Shown here: positions 56,901 to 64,000 of the stretch, piece after piece
Position numbering within the stretch: position 1 is the first letter of the stretch
How the letters are laid out: every line of letters starts with the position of its first letter
Origin: Arion vulgaris
Lineage: Eukaryota > Mollusca > Gastropoda > Stylommatophora > Arionidae
Direction: 5' to 3'
DNA: 64,000 bases
NCBI GenBank assembly: GCA_020796225.1
Contig: CM036753.1
Location: 70,733,865-70,797,864, forward strand
Notes under the pieces: generated by a model
Database searches by the model: none
The model's input: the letters and a program-made list of their open reading frames with translations, nothing else
Told to the model about the DNA's origin: nothing
Made by a program: the position numbers and the translations under genes

Positions 56901-59900
56901 ATGCCACCAGTGTTGCCAATCTTGAAGCAGCCAGGTTTCACACCACCAACCTACAACAAAATAATGTACAAAATATATCCCTTCACAACTCTTACTGCTC
57001 CAAGCAAAAGTTTTGTACATATATTCCTTAATAAACTATGCAACCATAATCCAGTCAGTCATGTTCACCAGTCACCAGATGAAATTACGTAACTGGTTCA
57101 CTGTGTTTTGAAAGGATAATTAGGAAAAGAACCAGCCACGTTATCTTGCACATTATTATGAATACATTAAAAAAAACATTTTCATATGATGTGATACATT
57201 AGAGAATATAGTGTTAGGCTTTAATTTTTCTTTTGATCAACAGCACACTATGGGTCAGCATCATGCAGGTCTCGTTTTGTTCTAACTGTTGCTATGGTAC
57301 CCAGTTATCGCTGGGTTGAGTTGTAGCTAGTCATAAAAATGTCATTCCATCTGATTATGAAAGAAACACCACCCAAAGCAGCAAAGAGATAATGTGTATT
57401 TACACAGGATAACCCATAGGAACACAGCCACTTTCAGCTAATGGAAAGTGTCCATGGCAGAGCACCTACATAGTACTTGTAGGTCCAGTGGAAATTCTGA
57501 GTTTTCACAAAAAAGTCTTGAGTTACATAATCAACAGCTAGATGAATGTGGAAACCAGCATTTACACTTTTACAATCACAGATGTAATAATAATTCCTCT
57601 CGTACCATTATACGTTACATAGGGCCTGCAAGTAATCTCTCCATACCGCTCTATCCTGGGCAACTCGCTCAATCTCCTCCATGGAACTGAGACTGATATT
57701 TCTTGCCTCTCAGCAAAGTTAGTTTCAGGGTCTCCTTAGGTCGTTCTCTCTTTCTTGAACCCTTTGCATCCCACTTCAATGCCTGCTTTGATATTCGTTG
57801 ATCATTTCTTCTCAAAGTGTATCCAACATATCTCTATCTTTTCTTTCTTATAACAGTTGTCACTTGTGGCTGACCAGACATTTCTCTGATTTCATCCCTT
57901 CTGAAGTTGTTCCATTTTATATTCATTATTCATCAATCTATATCATATGGATAAATTATTATTCTCTTATTTTTGTTTTAAAAAACTATCTTTGAACTAG
58001 AATTATAATTTCTTCACAAGTACACTATTAAGACATCTATTACTTACAGTGGCAGGACCAATAATTGAGACACCCTTTTCTCTTGCAACTTTGATGAGAG
58101 TACGTGTGAGGTTCTCTGGAATGCCTTCAGCAATGATTGAAATTGATCGAATCTAAAAATAAAGAGTGTTTTACAAATTCAAAGATTGAAAAATAACATG
58201 ATTCACACAACATATTTCAGAAATAGTTTATTTACGAGTAAGTTTACTTTACCTCATTTATTTTCAATTCATGTGCAAAGTTTTAGTAATTGGTGTTTAT
58301 GTCTAATATAAAATCCAATCCTCTTAACAAGTCAACTTGTTACAAGATTAATTACTGCTTGTGTTTTTCTTATCAACTGTTTAGTAATCATCAGCGGCAT
58401 ATACACAAATTATTCAAATCGCTTAATGATATAATCCATCAGACTGTGACTTTACTTTATTGCTACAGTATCAATGTCTTCATTATTTTCTTCCCAAATC
58501 TATTTGTCCACATAGGACAGGATTTTAATTAAAAATGACAAATTATATTACTTTAACTTGATCTAACAAGATCTAATTGCCAACATTTAACAAAGATTTT
58601 CTTCTTCTCCATTGCCACCAATACCATCACAGTAGAACAGTCTTTTCAGTTCCAGCTCTTCAGCTAATCATTACACTCAGTATTTGCAAGGCAAGCTTTC
58701 ATTTCTTGATTATAGCAATTGGCATAAGAAAGAGCATAAACTGTACATTAAACTTGTGTCTGATCTGTCTTTCTCAATAAGTAGCTTAACTATCATTTTT
58801 ATCTTTTAAATTCTGTCCAAAGTATCTTGGCTCTGGTAAGCTCTTCATCATTGGTATCTTTGCTTTTCACATCACCGTTTCTGAACTGCAGGTTCTTCAT
58901 TTTCTGTGAAGATTTCCTTATCCTGTGTTTCCTTAAAAGATATAAAATCACGTCTGAGTAAGGCCAGAACCGCTTTTGCCAGAATGAAACCAGTATGGAA
59001 GTCCAAAATCTACAATAGGACCACAAAACTTAAACTCTATAAAAGCATTGTTTTGCCAGTTTTGCTCTACGGATCGGAGTGTTGGAGGATGACCAAAGGA
59101 GATACTAGCAGGCTGTCAGTTTTCCACCACTCTTGTCTTCGCAGAATCTTGGGAACCTTTTGGCCAGTAAAAATATCCAATAACCAACTACTCCAAGACA
59201 CAAGACAAGAGCCAATGAATGACATACTAAAAAAGAGAAGATGGAAATGGCTCGGACATGTTATGAGAATGAGACAAGAAATGCCTGCAAGGATAGCCCT
59301 CACTTGGACACCAGAGGGAAAGAGAAAGAAAGGCAGACCACGGACAACATGGAGGCGCATGATGGAAGAGGAACTGGACACCGCATCTCTGACGTGGGCT
59401 CTGCGCTGAAGGTTGCACGGGACAGGAGAGCATGGAAAGTCCTTTCTGAAGCCCCATGTGTCACTAGGCATGACGGGATTAAGTAAGTAAGTAAGTGTTT
59501 CCTTAAATGTATCTGTCTTAAATGGTGCATGTATTTTGGTAGATTATTAAATGCGAGCTGCAATTATTTTTGATACCCAATGGTCAAGTTTCAAAATATG
59601 AGTAAAAATTATTTGACACCTTAACTTTAATTATTACCATCTACTGAAAGTGTTAAAGTATTTAGTAAAGATGAGCAAAATAATAATTTAAAGTGAATGA
59701 AACACAAAGTTGTTACTATTGTTGTGAAATGATTATGTGTAAATAAATGTTTCACAGGGTCTCTGTGGCTAAACCCTTACAGTACGAGACAAAGGTTCGA
59801 ATCTGCACAGCACCGTTCTGTTCACAAGTATAATTTTTCCAGATATCCCTAGGATTGTTGCAGGAGCTACAGGGTTTGTGCTTTGTGCAATATTCTTGGT

Positions 59901-62198
59901 GCAGTGAAGTCAATCCTTCAGCTTTCTTCTTCTTCTTCGCGTTCGTTCTTTATGACCAATTTTAATCACTCTTTGTGATATATTTGATCTTTGCCAAGAA
60001 CGTGTATACGTTGCACATTGCTTTGGTAGGCCCCCTTTTTTTTTTTTTTTTTTTCTTTCGTCCGCTTTCAACTCAGGCGAAGTTTCATCTCTGAAACTGA
60101 TTTTTGCGTGAAAATCCGTTTTCCAATTTCTTACAATGGCAGCAGCGTGCACATTGTAAATTACTTTACACTGGCAACCTTGTGCTCAATGTACTCGTAA
60201 TTAGTATTCCCTCGCCATACAGGCAGATTTTCTCCGACTTCAGAGGTACTCACGTTATCGTCCTGAGTAAGACCAGGGACTCGAACAAATGCCGGACAGT
60301 AGGTTCGAACCCGAGCTATGAGGCGTCTCACAGCTAGCAGGCCGAGCTACTATCAACTACTCTAGGCAGTCCCCGGTAGGCCCCTAAATACATAGACTTC
60401 TACAGATTTAGGACACATGCATCCAACTTCAGCCAAACCTCCTTAGTCACCTCTTACAACATGCTTGGCAGGCAACAGTGGTTCTATTCTTTACATCCCA
60501 AATTTAGGCCCTGGTAACCACTTGGGCACCTTCAGCTTTAAAACCCCTTTAAATGTTTCACGTTGTGCAGGAGCGTTTCAGTATACCTATGTGTACAGTT
60601 CAAGCTACAGAATGAACCAACTTTATTACTTATAACTAACCATCTTTCATTCATCTCTTGTTCTGTTTTCAACATGTCAAATATTATACCATGTTCTCTT
60701 TACCTGAGGATAGTTAAGTGTATCTATTGTGCTATCGTATGCAGATCTCAAAGAAGCAAAGTTGACCAAGGAGTCAGCACTTGGATGTTTTTTCATGCAG
60801 TCATCCATGTTTTTGTAAACTGAAAAAAAATAATTACAATGAACTATAACTTGAGTGTGTGCTATTAATAGAAGAAGAGATACAAGACAAAAGTACAAGT
60901 ACAACAAAAATAGACAAGCAACATAGTATAACAGAATATTAATATGTAGTTCTTGCAAATACTTATTATATTGCTCTTATTTTACTATTGTGTTTACTTT
61001 AATAAAGTAACACTTTTTTCAATGTCAGAAGTCACCAGTACATTCAAAGTTCAGAGACACAAAATGTCCAAACATGGGTTTTTTTTAAATCAATAAAAAC
61101 AATACCTGTAACAAACTACAATTATTTTTCTTTTTGTATCTAAAATCACAATCTTTCATCTGGTTTCTCTGGCTTGTGACCATTCAAAACCGATTATTTA
61201 AAATTTTTCTTTCAGCCCCAAAGAGCTATGTTTTCACTGCTTCTAGTGCAGTTTTGGGAAGTGCTCTCCAGATCTTATTTTCATCCTTGAAGACTCAACT
61301 CTCACACATGTGGGTGAGTGTGTACGTTTGGTGGTTGTGTATGTTCATGTGTTAAATGCCTTGAAGATTATTTAGGTAAAAAAAAAAACACTTTCATTAC
61401 AATCTTTTCAAAAATTAGGTAAGCAAGTTCCATCGGCAGGAAATCTAGCTTTGACAGACTAGTCATGTGTATAACCAGCATGCTATGGGACCTATCGGTA
61501 TGCATATGTATTACCCTCTGCTAATATAGACTGAAAACCTATCAGTCTGCTAACTCAAGTTAAGAACCCTTGGCAGTTCAAAATCGAGAAGAGCAGGCTG
61601 GAAAACCGCTGCCCAGGAAAAATTCATTAGTAAAGATTAAAAATAAAACTCCTACAAAAATATCTTCTTCACCATTTTCTAAATTACATCGGGGACCCTC
61701 GCCAGTACTACGGAGTTCGTGCACTGCAGCTGAGATCTTTCTGTGTAAGAAAGGGATCGGAGCACACATGGTTACTCACCGAAGTGCAATGATGATGATA
61801 CTATCAATCAATCAATCAATCAGGGAAAAGTTAAAGGGATTTTTGTTGGTTTCATAGACAAATAAAGACAGCATGTTTGTGTTGTCGCCATGCAGTGTAC
61901 AGGTTATGTTTTTTTAATTATTGCACAAGAAAGAAACAATTATGACTGTACTGGAGAAAGAAATAACTCATTTACTAAAAAAAATAATAGAATAGTATAC
62001 TTAGTTCTGTCACCAACTCCACAATAAACCAATGACAAAACAAACAAAAAACAAGGCAATAAATAAATAAAACACAGCATTCATATATTTTGAAATATTT
62101 TGTTTTTTCTGGAAGGGGGAGAGTTGAAAAGAGGTGACAACCTACCTGAAATAAGTATTTCTTTGTGGCCCCAATAAAACTTTTGCTTGTGGTCACCT
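41847..62198 (-). CDS. ACLY: ATP-citrate lyase, C-terminal half (16 exons)
   Basis: Cytosolic enzyme that makes acetyl-CoA and oxaloacetate from citrate, CoA and ATP, feeding lipid and sterol synthesis and protein acetylation. Sixteen exons, listed separately, join in frame to 573 codons plus stop, beginning inside a Thr codon at the conserved [14 protein letters not shown] segment. The part present covers the CoA-binding domain, the CoA-ligase domain with the phosphohistidine motif VQFGHAG (His760 in human numbering, from memory), and the citrate-synthase-like domain with GIGHRV and DIGALN. Similarity to the human protein is very high and no key residue is missing. The N-terminal ATP-grasp and citrate-binding half and the promoter must lie beyond 64000, since 62.2-64 kb holds none of it. 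The introns are loaded with mobile elements but all checked splice sites are GT/AG. Confidence 0.97.
42370..42600 (+). mobile_element. LINE C-terminal relic in ACLY intron
   Basis: Encodes [20 protein letters not shown] and QALKWEV, later [13 protein letters not shown]. This is the same family end as at 57622-57835 ([15 protein letters not shown]). Antisense to ACLY, frameshifted. Confidence 0.6.
42657..43205 (-). pseudogene. Relic of a widespread uncharacterised gene family
   Basis: Two open pieces. The upstream one reads [20 protein letters not shown] and [20 protein letters not shown]. The downstream one reads [20 protein letters not shown] and [19 protein letters not shown] recognise the pattern (LLPPLHIKLGL..., HFLxSHLDFFPENLGxVSDE..., GERFHQDI..ME.RYQGKW) from very common uncharacterised invertebrate proteins that are often mobile-element associated. 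This identification is from memory. Here it is frameshifted, lies in the last ACLY intron in the same orientation, and is not an ACLY exon. Confidence 0.6.
43269..43540 (-). mobile_element. LINE 3' end relic with (GAA)n tail
   Basis: The minus strand encodes a Cys/His-containing end (TCTHVAPAS then [16 protein letters not shown]) like the jockey-type TPEHILQDCPLL block, followed by a (GAA)n tail at 43269-43290. 5' truncated. Confidence 0.55.
43541..44383. other. ACLY intron sequence, no other gene
   Basis: No domain recognised in either strand; ORFs are short. Confidence 0.4.
44384..44460 (-). CDS. ACLY: ACLY exon w15
   Basis: Encodes [19 protein letters not shown] then RSMGFI and the first base of Gly. 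Acceptor tcgacAG, donor GTaata. Confidence 0.95.
44660..44742 (-). CDS. ACLY: ACLY exon w14
   Basis: Encodes [20 protein letters not shown] then RNSGCFT and a split Arg codon. Acceptor ttctcAG, donor GTagga. Confidence 0.95.
45672..45785 (-). CDS. ACLY: ACLY exon w13
   Basis: 38 codons: [19 protein letters not shown] then [19 protein letters not shown]. Acceptor atccacAG, donor GTaatc. Confidence 0.95.
45985..46068 (+). mobile_element. Minimal LINE-X 3' end in ACLY intron
   Basis: Only about 80 bp: agacagttaagtttatacaa, gagacaacactgaatatata, ttcaagcgaacgaaagg and a (GGAA)n tail. It matches the LINE-X end at 35150-35215 and is an extreme 5' truncation. Confidence 0.7.
46199..46342 (-). CDS. 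ACLY: ACLY exon w12
   Basis: 48 codons: [19 protein letters not shown] to [15 protein letters not shown] holds the catalytic-region histidine of the citrate-synthase fold. Acceptor tctAG, donor GTaata. Confidence 0.95.
47082..47232 (-). CDS. ACLY: ACLY exon w11
   Basis: Encodes [40 protein letters not shown] and LTSGLLTI, a highly conserved block of the citrate-synthase-like module. Acceptor tccgcAG, donor GTaagt. Confidence 0.96.
47285..47535 (-). mobile_element. SINE-gamma copy in ACLY intron
   Basis: Plus strand shows cactcgttaaacccctcttt, gtgatctgagcctaagagcg, cagcacatccgatttctgca, agtcatctcttacgacatgc. It starts about 50 bp upstream of exon w11 on the gene strand. Confidence 0.75.
47789..48150 (+). 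mobile_element. SINE-beta copy in ACLY intron
   Basis: Head ctgaccgagtggttaccagg has a good tRNA-Ser/Leu-type A-box, then caaatttggggtgtaaagaa and gtcgtaagaggcgactaagg. The beta body follows (aacgctggctgaatcctgac, gaaggataagcaccag), ending near gcgatcacgag. It keeps more of the SINE-alpha centre (cggatgcatgtgtcctaaat) than the 38965 copy. Confidence 0.75.
48382..48536 (-). CDS. ACLY: ACLY exon w10
   Basis: Encodes [20 protein letters not shown] to [14 protein letters not shown], with an Arg codon split at the end. Acceptor gacacAG, donor GTtagt. Confidence 0.95.
49500..49593 (-). CDS. ACLY: ACLY exon w9
   Basis: Encodes [19 protein letters not shown] then [12 protein letters not shown], the linker into the citrate-synthase-like domain. 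Acceptor ttctcAG, donor GTattt. Confidence 0.94.
49690..49935 (-). mobile_element. SINE-gamma copy in ACLY intron
   Basis: Plus strand shows cgaccacttgtcaaccactg, gtgccagttatgcgcctaca, ttactagggtagcatcccta, cttacgacatgccttgtagg, ending at ggtactattctttgc. Confidence 0.75.
50130..50385 (+). mobile_element. LINE C-terminal fragment in ACLY intron
   Basis: Open frame [58 protein letters not shown], then a (GATGATG)-type tail. RTE/CR1-like end, same family as 9122-9318. Confidence 0.8.
50962..51219. mobile_element. Mariner-like MITE, 258 bp
   Basis: Perfect 26-bp terminal inverted repeats beginning cagggtgttcaactta, flanked by a TA dinucleotide at each end (50960-50961 and 51220-51221). The interior has no ORF. 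The TIR start and TA target fit a non-autonomous Tc1/mariner element. It lies beside a LINE-A fragment in an ACLY intron. Confidence 0.9.
51222..52170 (+). mobile_element. LINE-A fragment split by a 395-bp insertion
   Basis: Left piece (to 51302) reads [15 protein letters not shown]. The right piece resumes with [40 protein letters not shown] and the LINE-A end (GETEHL near 52120). The last 40 bp are rearranged, with actttttaaaa duplicated. Dead copy. Confidence 0.8.
51303..51697. mobile_element. Unclassified 395-bp insertion with 12-bp TSD
   Basis: Flanked by tatttactgggg at 51291-51302 and 51698-51709. LINE-A copies elsewhere (2521-2560) have the uninterrupted sequence. It begins tgacggactggcttccggg and ends cgacatcgactggtggtgg, and is GC-richer than its surroundings. 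It contains cataaataaagg and no poly-A or inverted repeats that I can see. Part of it (gtccaacctgctgccttgta) resembles SINE-beta near 47920 (gtcaacctgctgccttgcag). A non-autonomous retroelement is likely, but the class is unknown. Confidence 0.7.
52854..52981 (-). CDS. ACLY: ACLY exon w8 (phosphohistidine exon)
   Basis: Begins [18 protein letters not shown], holding the histidine that is transiently phosphorylated in the family, and ends SFDELGTTI plus two bases of the next codon. Donor GTatga, acceptor catcAG. Confidence 0.95.
53141..53345 (+). mobile_element. SINE-epsilon (tRNA-derived) in ACLY intron
   Basis: Head gaccaaattgattagagcgc, anticodon-stem-like ctcccattcgggag, B box cgttcaatcccc, then ctgtcggggcctaaagaaaa and cgctgagactgcacaagcca. 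tRNA-like, but with no acceptor stem or mature ends, so not a tRNA gene. Confidence 0.75.
53708..53818 (-). CDS. ACLY: ACLY exon w7
   Basis: 37 codons: [16 protein letters not shown] to [13 protein letters not shown], in the CoA-ligase domain. Donor GTtaga, acceptor attcAG. Confidence 0.95.
53821..54929. other. ACLY intron, nothing recognised
   Basis: AT-rich intron between exons w7 and w6. No mobile element or coding signal noticed. Confidence 0.4.
54930..55011 (-). CDS. ACLY: ACLY exon w6
   Basis: Encodes [19 protein letters not shown] then KMIVLLGE. Acceptor aaatAG behind a T-rich tract, donor GTaatt. Confidence 0.95.
55270..55612 (+). repeat. Two tandem SINE-zeta bodies in ACLY intron
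   Basis: Copy 1 near 55270-55405 and copy 2 near 55468-55612 share ctgaagtcgg, gcgaa/tggcga, cgcaaaaatcag-like and ataacggac/atagcggacgaa segments. They match the body of the SINE at 60035-60374. Neither has the tRNA-like head. Diverged. Confidence 0.6.
55733..55837 (-). CDS. ACLY: ACLY exon w5
   Basis: Encodes [18 protein letters not shown] then [15 protein letters not shown]. Both edges split codons (Ser on the left, Arg on the right). Acceptor ttttcAG, donor GTattg. Confidence 0.95.
55838..56858. other. ACLY intron, nothing recognised
   Basis: AT-rich, with no domain or repeat noticed. Confidence 0.4.
56859..56950 (-). CDS. ACLY: ACLY exon w4
   Basis: Encodes [16 protein letters not shown] then [14 protein letters not shown], differing from human at one residue over this stretch. 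It ends two bases into a Ser codon. Donor GTaggt. Confidence 0.95.
57622..57835 (-). mobile_element. LINE C-terminal relic in ACLY intron
   Basis: The minus strand reads [36 protein letters not shown] and [18 protein letters not shown], the typical ending of RTE/CR1-like ORF2. Frameshifted in the middle. Same family as 42370-42600. Confidence 0.7.
58048..58152 (-). CDS. ACLY: ACLY exon w3
   Basis: 35 codons: [17 protein letters not shown] to [11 protein letters not shown], part of the Rossmann-like CoA-binding fold. Acceptor tttttAG, donor GTaagt. Confidence 0.95.
58938..59494 (+). mobile_element. Young LINE insertion with perfect 13-bp TSD
   Basis: 557 bp, flanked by gtgtttccttaaa (58925-58937 and 59495-59507). 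Encodes [80 protein letters not shown] and [21 protein letters not shown] single frameshift precedes [13 protein letters not shown]. The 3' tail is (AAGT)n. It is antisense to ACLY, in the intron between w2 and w3. The clean duplication and long ORF suggest recent insertion. Confidence 0.9.
59755..59925 (+). mobile_element. SINE-delta copy in ACLY intron
   Basis: Head gggtctctgtggctaaaccc, B box aaaggttcgaatctg, body atccctaggattgttgcagg and gagctacagggtttgtgctt, end gcagtgaagtcaatccttca. It is better preserved than the 1908 copy. Confidence 0.8.
59926..60533 (-). mobile_element. SINE-alpha interrupted by SINE-zeta
   Basis: Plus strand begins cttcttcttcgcgttcgttc and ends ggtaaccacttgggcacc, the reverse of the 40850 copy. 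It is broken at 60035-60374 by another SINE. Confidence 0.85.
60035..60374 (-). mobile_element. SINE-zeta nested in SINE-alpha
   Basis: 340 bp between two copies of ggtaggcccc (60025-60034 and 60375-60384). On the minus strand: a tRNA-like head with B box cgggttcgaacct, a body with acctctgaagtcggagaaaa, gcctgtatggcgaggg and cacgcaaaaatcag, and a poly-A tail (T run at 60036-60054 on the plus strand). Confidence 0.88.
60704..60819 (-). CDS. ACLY: ACLY exon w2
   Basis: Encodes [18 protein letters not shown] through [20 protein letters not shown], in the CoA-binding domain. Acceptor tttttcAG, donor GTaaag. Confidence 0.95.
61590..61825 (+). other. Unclassified segment ending in (ATCA)n
   Basis: Moderately GC-rich stretch (gaccctcgccagtactacgg, gatcggagcacacatggtta) ending in gtgcaatgatgatgat and a tetranucleotide run near 61798-61822. 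The pattern suggests the 3' end of a retroelement, but no domain or second copy was found. Confidence 0.35.
62146..62198 (-). CDS. ACLY: ACLY exon w1
   Basis: Encodes [17 protein letters not shown]. It opens with the third base of a split Thr codon and ends with the first base of a Val codon. Acceptor tttgcAG, donor GTaggt. Confidence 0.95.
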
Positions 62199-62526
62199 CT
62201 GCAAAAGAATCAAAATGTACAAATGACAATTTATTTCCTCTGTCAGCCATCAACACACAGCATAAGCAGATTTATGTACATGTATTTCGATCGAATAACA
62301 TAGCAACACACAGGCGATGACATAATATAACCAATGTCCATGTTTCTTCTACTTTTTCAGTAGTTATGGATTATGGTTTTGGCTTCTCTGTAGGACAGTG
62401 GGTGACTTGGCTGAGTTGCTCCACTCTGCCACCAGCTGTGGACAGGGAAATTAACCCTCTAATTTCATGTAATTTCACAGTAATAGGGCATCCAACGAAG
62501 GGTAACAAGTATTTGATTATTATTAT

Positions 62527-62735
62527 TATTTTTTTTTCGATCCAGAAGCGCTTGAGCTTTCAGCTCTTCGGCTTGGTGCTATGGACATCGCAACCCTTCG
62601 GTTCGGTGCCACGAACACCGTGAATCTGGGGAACCTGTGGCTTTTCTGCCAGTCCGGGGAATTGAACCCACACTCACAGAGGACTAGTCACCCGTAGTCC
62701 AGCGCGCTGCGATCACGCTGGGCAGGCGGGCATTT
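62527..62735 (-). mobile_element. SINE-eta copy upstream of ACLY exon w1
   Basis: On the minus strand: head cagcgtgatcgcagcgcgct, B box gggttcaattccc, body cgtggcaccgaaccgaaggg, end caagcgcttctggatcg and an A-rich tail (T run near 62530). Longest copy of the family here. Confidence 0.85.
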
Positions 62736-62889
62736 TAAAATATTATAAAGCTCTAATCGAATTTCATGCAGCATGAGTTCATTTCTGATGTTCTGTATGG
62801 ATTCTAGTAGTAATCTGGTCAGTAAATATAGTTATCTTGACTGGTACTTGCTGTTCTGATCCTGCAACGATTGTGCAATTCTTCTTCTT

Positions 62890-64000
62890 CTTCAGCGATC
62901 TCTGGTCATGCACTTAATTTACTGTGGACCACAAACTGGGCAGTCAGCTTCAGGTCTGTCAGGTTTCCCAAAACTTAGTTTTCAGGTCGACTGGGTGTGG
63001 CCACATGTTGCCTCTCAGCTCACACAGGAGAGGACAGTCTTGTAGGATATGCTCTGGTGTCTGTTCCGCCTACTGACACTGGCAGAGAGCTGTTTGACTT
63101 ATTCCTAGTCTATATAAGTGTTTGTTGAGTCTGCAGTGTCCTGTGCGTAGTCGAAATATAATGACCTGGTCTGTTCTGCTTAGGTCTTTGAGGAGTCTTT
63201 TCCATAATCATATCCAGTGTTTGTCTTCCAGTCTACTGCATATTTTATCTGTATGAGGGTTTTAACCTCTTTAAAAGACAAGGGTTGGTAAATTTGCTCT
63301 TTGGCACTGCCCTCCTTAGATAAGACATCGGCACTCTCATTGCCTGCAATGACACAGTGAGATGGAATCCACTGCAAGTGAATTTCTGCCTTTTCTGAAA
63401 ACTGAGCAAGTTCTCTTTTTAGAATTTGTACTGTGCTGTCAGCGGATTTAGCCTCCAGGGCTTGTATAGCTGACAGTGAGTCTGTGAGAAATACCATCTT
63501 GCCTCCAGGTGCTTGCAGCTTATTCATGTGCTGTGCTGCCATCAGAATGGCTAAGAGTTCTGCTTTGTAATTGGAACATATTCTTCCAGTAGGGGCCGCT
63601 AGAGACACAGTAGTAGCATCTGGGTGCCTAATGTACACTCCTGCTCCACCATTCATGGTTGCCTCCATTGCCGATCCATCTGTGTAAATTCTTATCCAGC
63701 TGTCTTCTGGAAACATGTAATGGAGATGTTCCATTGTAGTTGCTTTCTTCACTAGATTAGGCTCTGCATCTTTGCTTAACAATTTAGGGATGGAGGTTGA
63801 GAAGTTTAGTGCTGCTGAGTCTGGTTCCCAGTGATCAAAAAGTAATTCTTCAGGTATGGAATTATGATTTAGTAGTTTCAAGTATGACTTTCCTATTTCT
63901 TTTGCTTTGTGGTTTAGACTTGTATACTTTAGTCTGTTCTTTGTTCTAGTCACCATTTTTTCATGCAGTGGATGGTGAGGCATCCTTTTGATCCTTTCAG
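62890..64000 (-). mobile_element. Jockey-like LINE 3' half, runs off the window
   Basis: A 267-residue frame (63983-63180) begins in the RT-RNase H linker. The RNase H domain reads WIRIYTDGSAMEATMNGGAG, SNYKAELLAILMAAQH, MVFLTDSLSAIQALEA, IHLQWIPSHCVIAGNESADV. The catalytic D, E and D are present. After one frameshift near 63200 it continues as IIFRLRTGHCRLNKHLYRLG and EQTPEHILQDCPLLCELRG, then a (GAA)n tail near 62890. Related to LINE-Y. It occupies the place where the preceding ACLY intron must lie. Confidence 0.88.

Noticed and set aside
61570..61857. 95-residue plus-strand ORF as a gene
   Set aside because: No recognisable domain; it runs into a tetranucleotide repeat and looks like a retroelement 3' end.

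Overview
This is an AT-rich metazoan nuclear window. One conserved animal gene is present, and almost everything else is transposon or pseudogene derived. The gene is ATP-citrate lyase (ACLY) on the minus strand. Sixteen coding exons between 62,198 and 41,847 carry the C-terminal half (about 573 residues plus stop) with consistent phases, GT/AG splice sites and an intact reading frame. The N-terminal half lies beyond the right end. The intron/exon structure, the tRNA-derived SINEs and the many RNase H-bearing non-LTR retrotransposon relics suit an invertebrate. A spiralian, perhaps a mollusc, is my guess, but the window does not prove the phylum.

Layout. 1-9 kb: dead LINE fragments (two related RNase H families, here called A and B, plus RT relics of other families) and SINEs. 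8.7-10.7 kb: copy A of a duplicated segment whose copy B is split over 37.5-38.0 and 40.6-41.4 kb. 11.1-12.5 kb: two chimeric ORFs joining pieces of RIOK1 (atypical kinase) and ADSS (adenylosuccinate synthetase) in reciprocal order. 12.5-29.5 kb: a tandem array of ADSS-derived, intronless modules in one orientation. Short (about 0.99 kb) and long (about 1.456 kb) modules alternate in a higher-order pattern short-short-long-long (about 4.9 kb). 29.5-32.6 kb: diverged flanking repeats, a further ADSS relic and a cluster of CACGTG sites. 32.6-36.5 kb: a nest of LINE and SINE insertions whose order can be read from target-site duplications. 39.4-40.3 kb: the best isolated ADSS relic. 41.8-62.2 kb: ACLY, whose introns hold LINEs, SINEs, a mariner-like MITE, an unclassified 395-bp insertion and a relic of a widespread uncharacterised gene family. 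62.5-64 kb: a SINE and the 3' half of a LINE running off the window.

ACLY is the only locus I would call a functional gene. ADSS and RIOK1 appear only as processed, broken copies. The most unusual object is the ADSS module array with its higher-order structure and the linked RIOK1/ADSS chimeras. Several array modules differ from their neighbours almost only by scattered small deletions, which looks more like unpolished long-read sequence than evolution.

Names such as LINE-A, SINE-alpha or module S7 are labels used only in this annotation.
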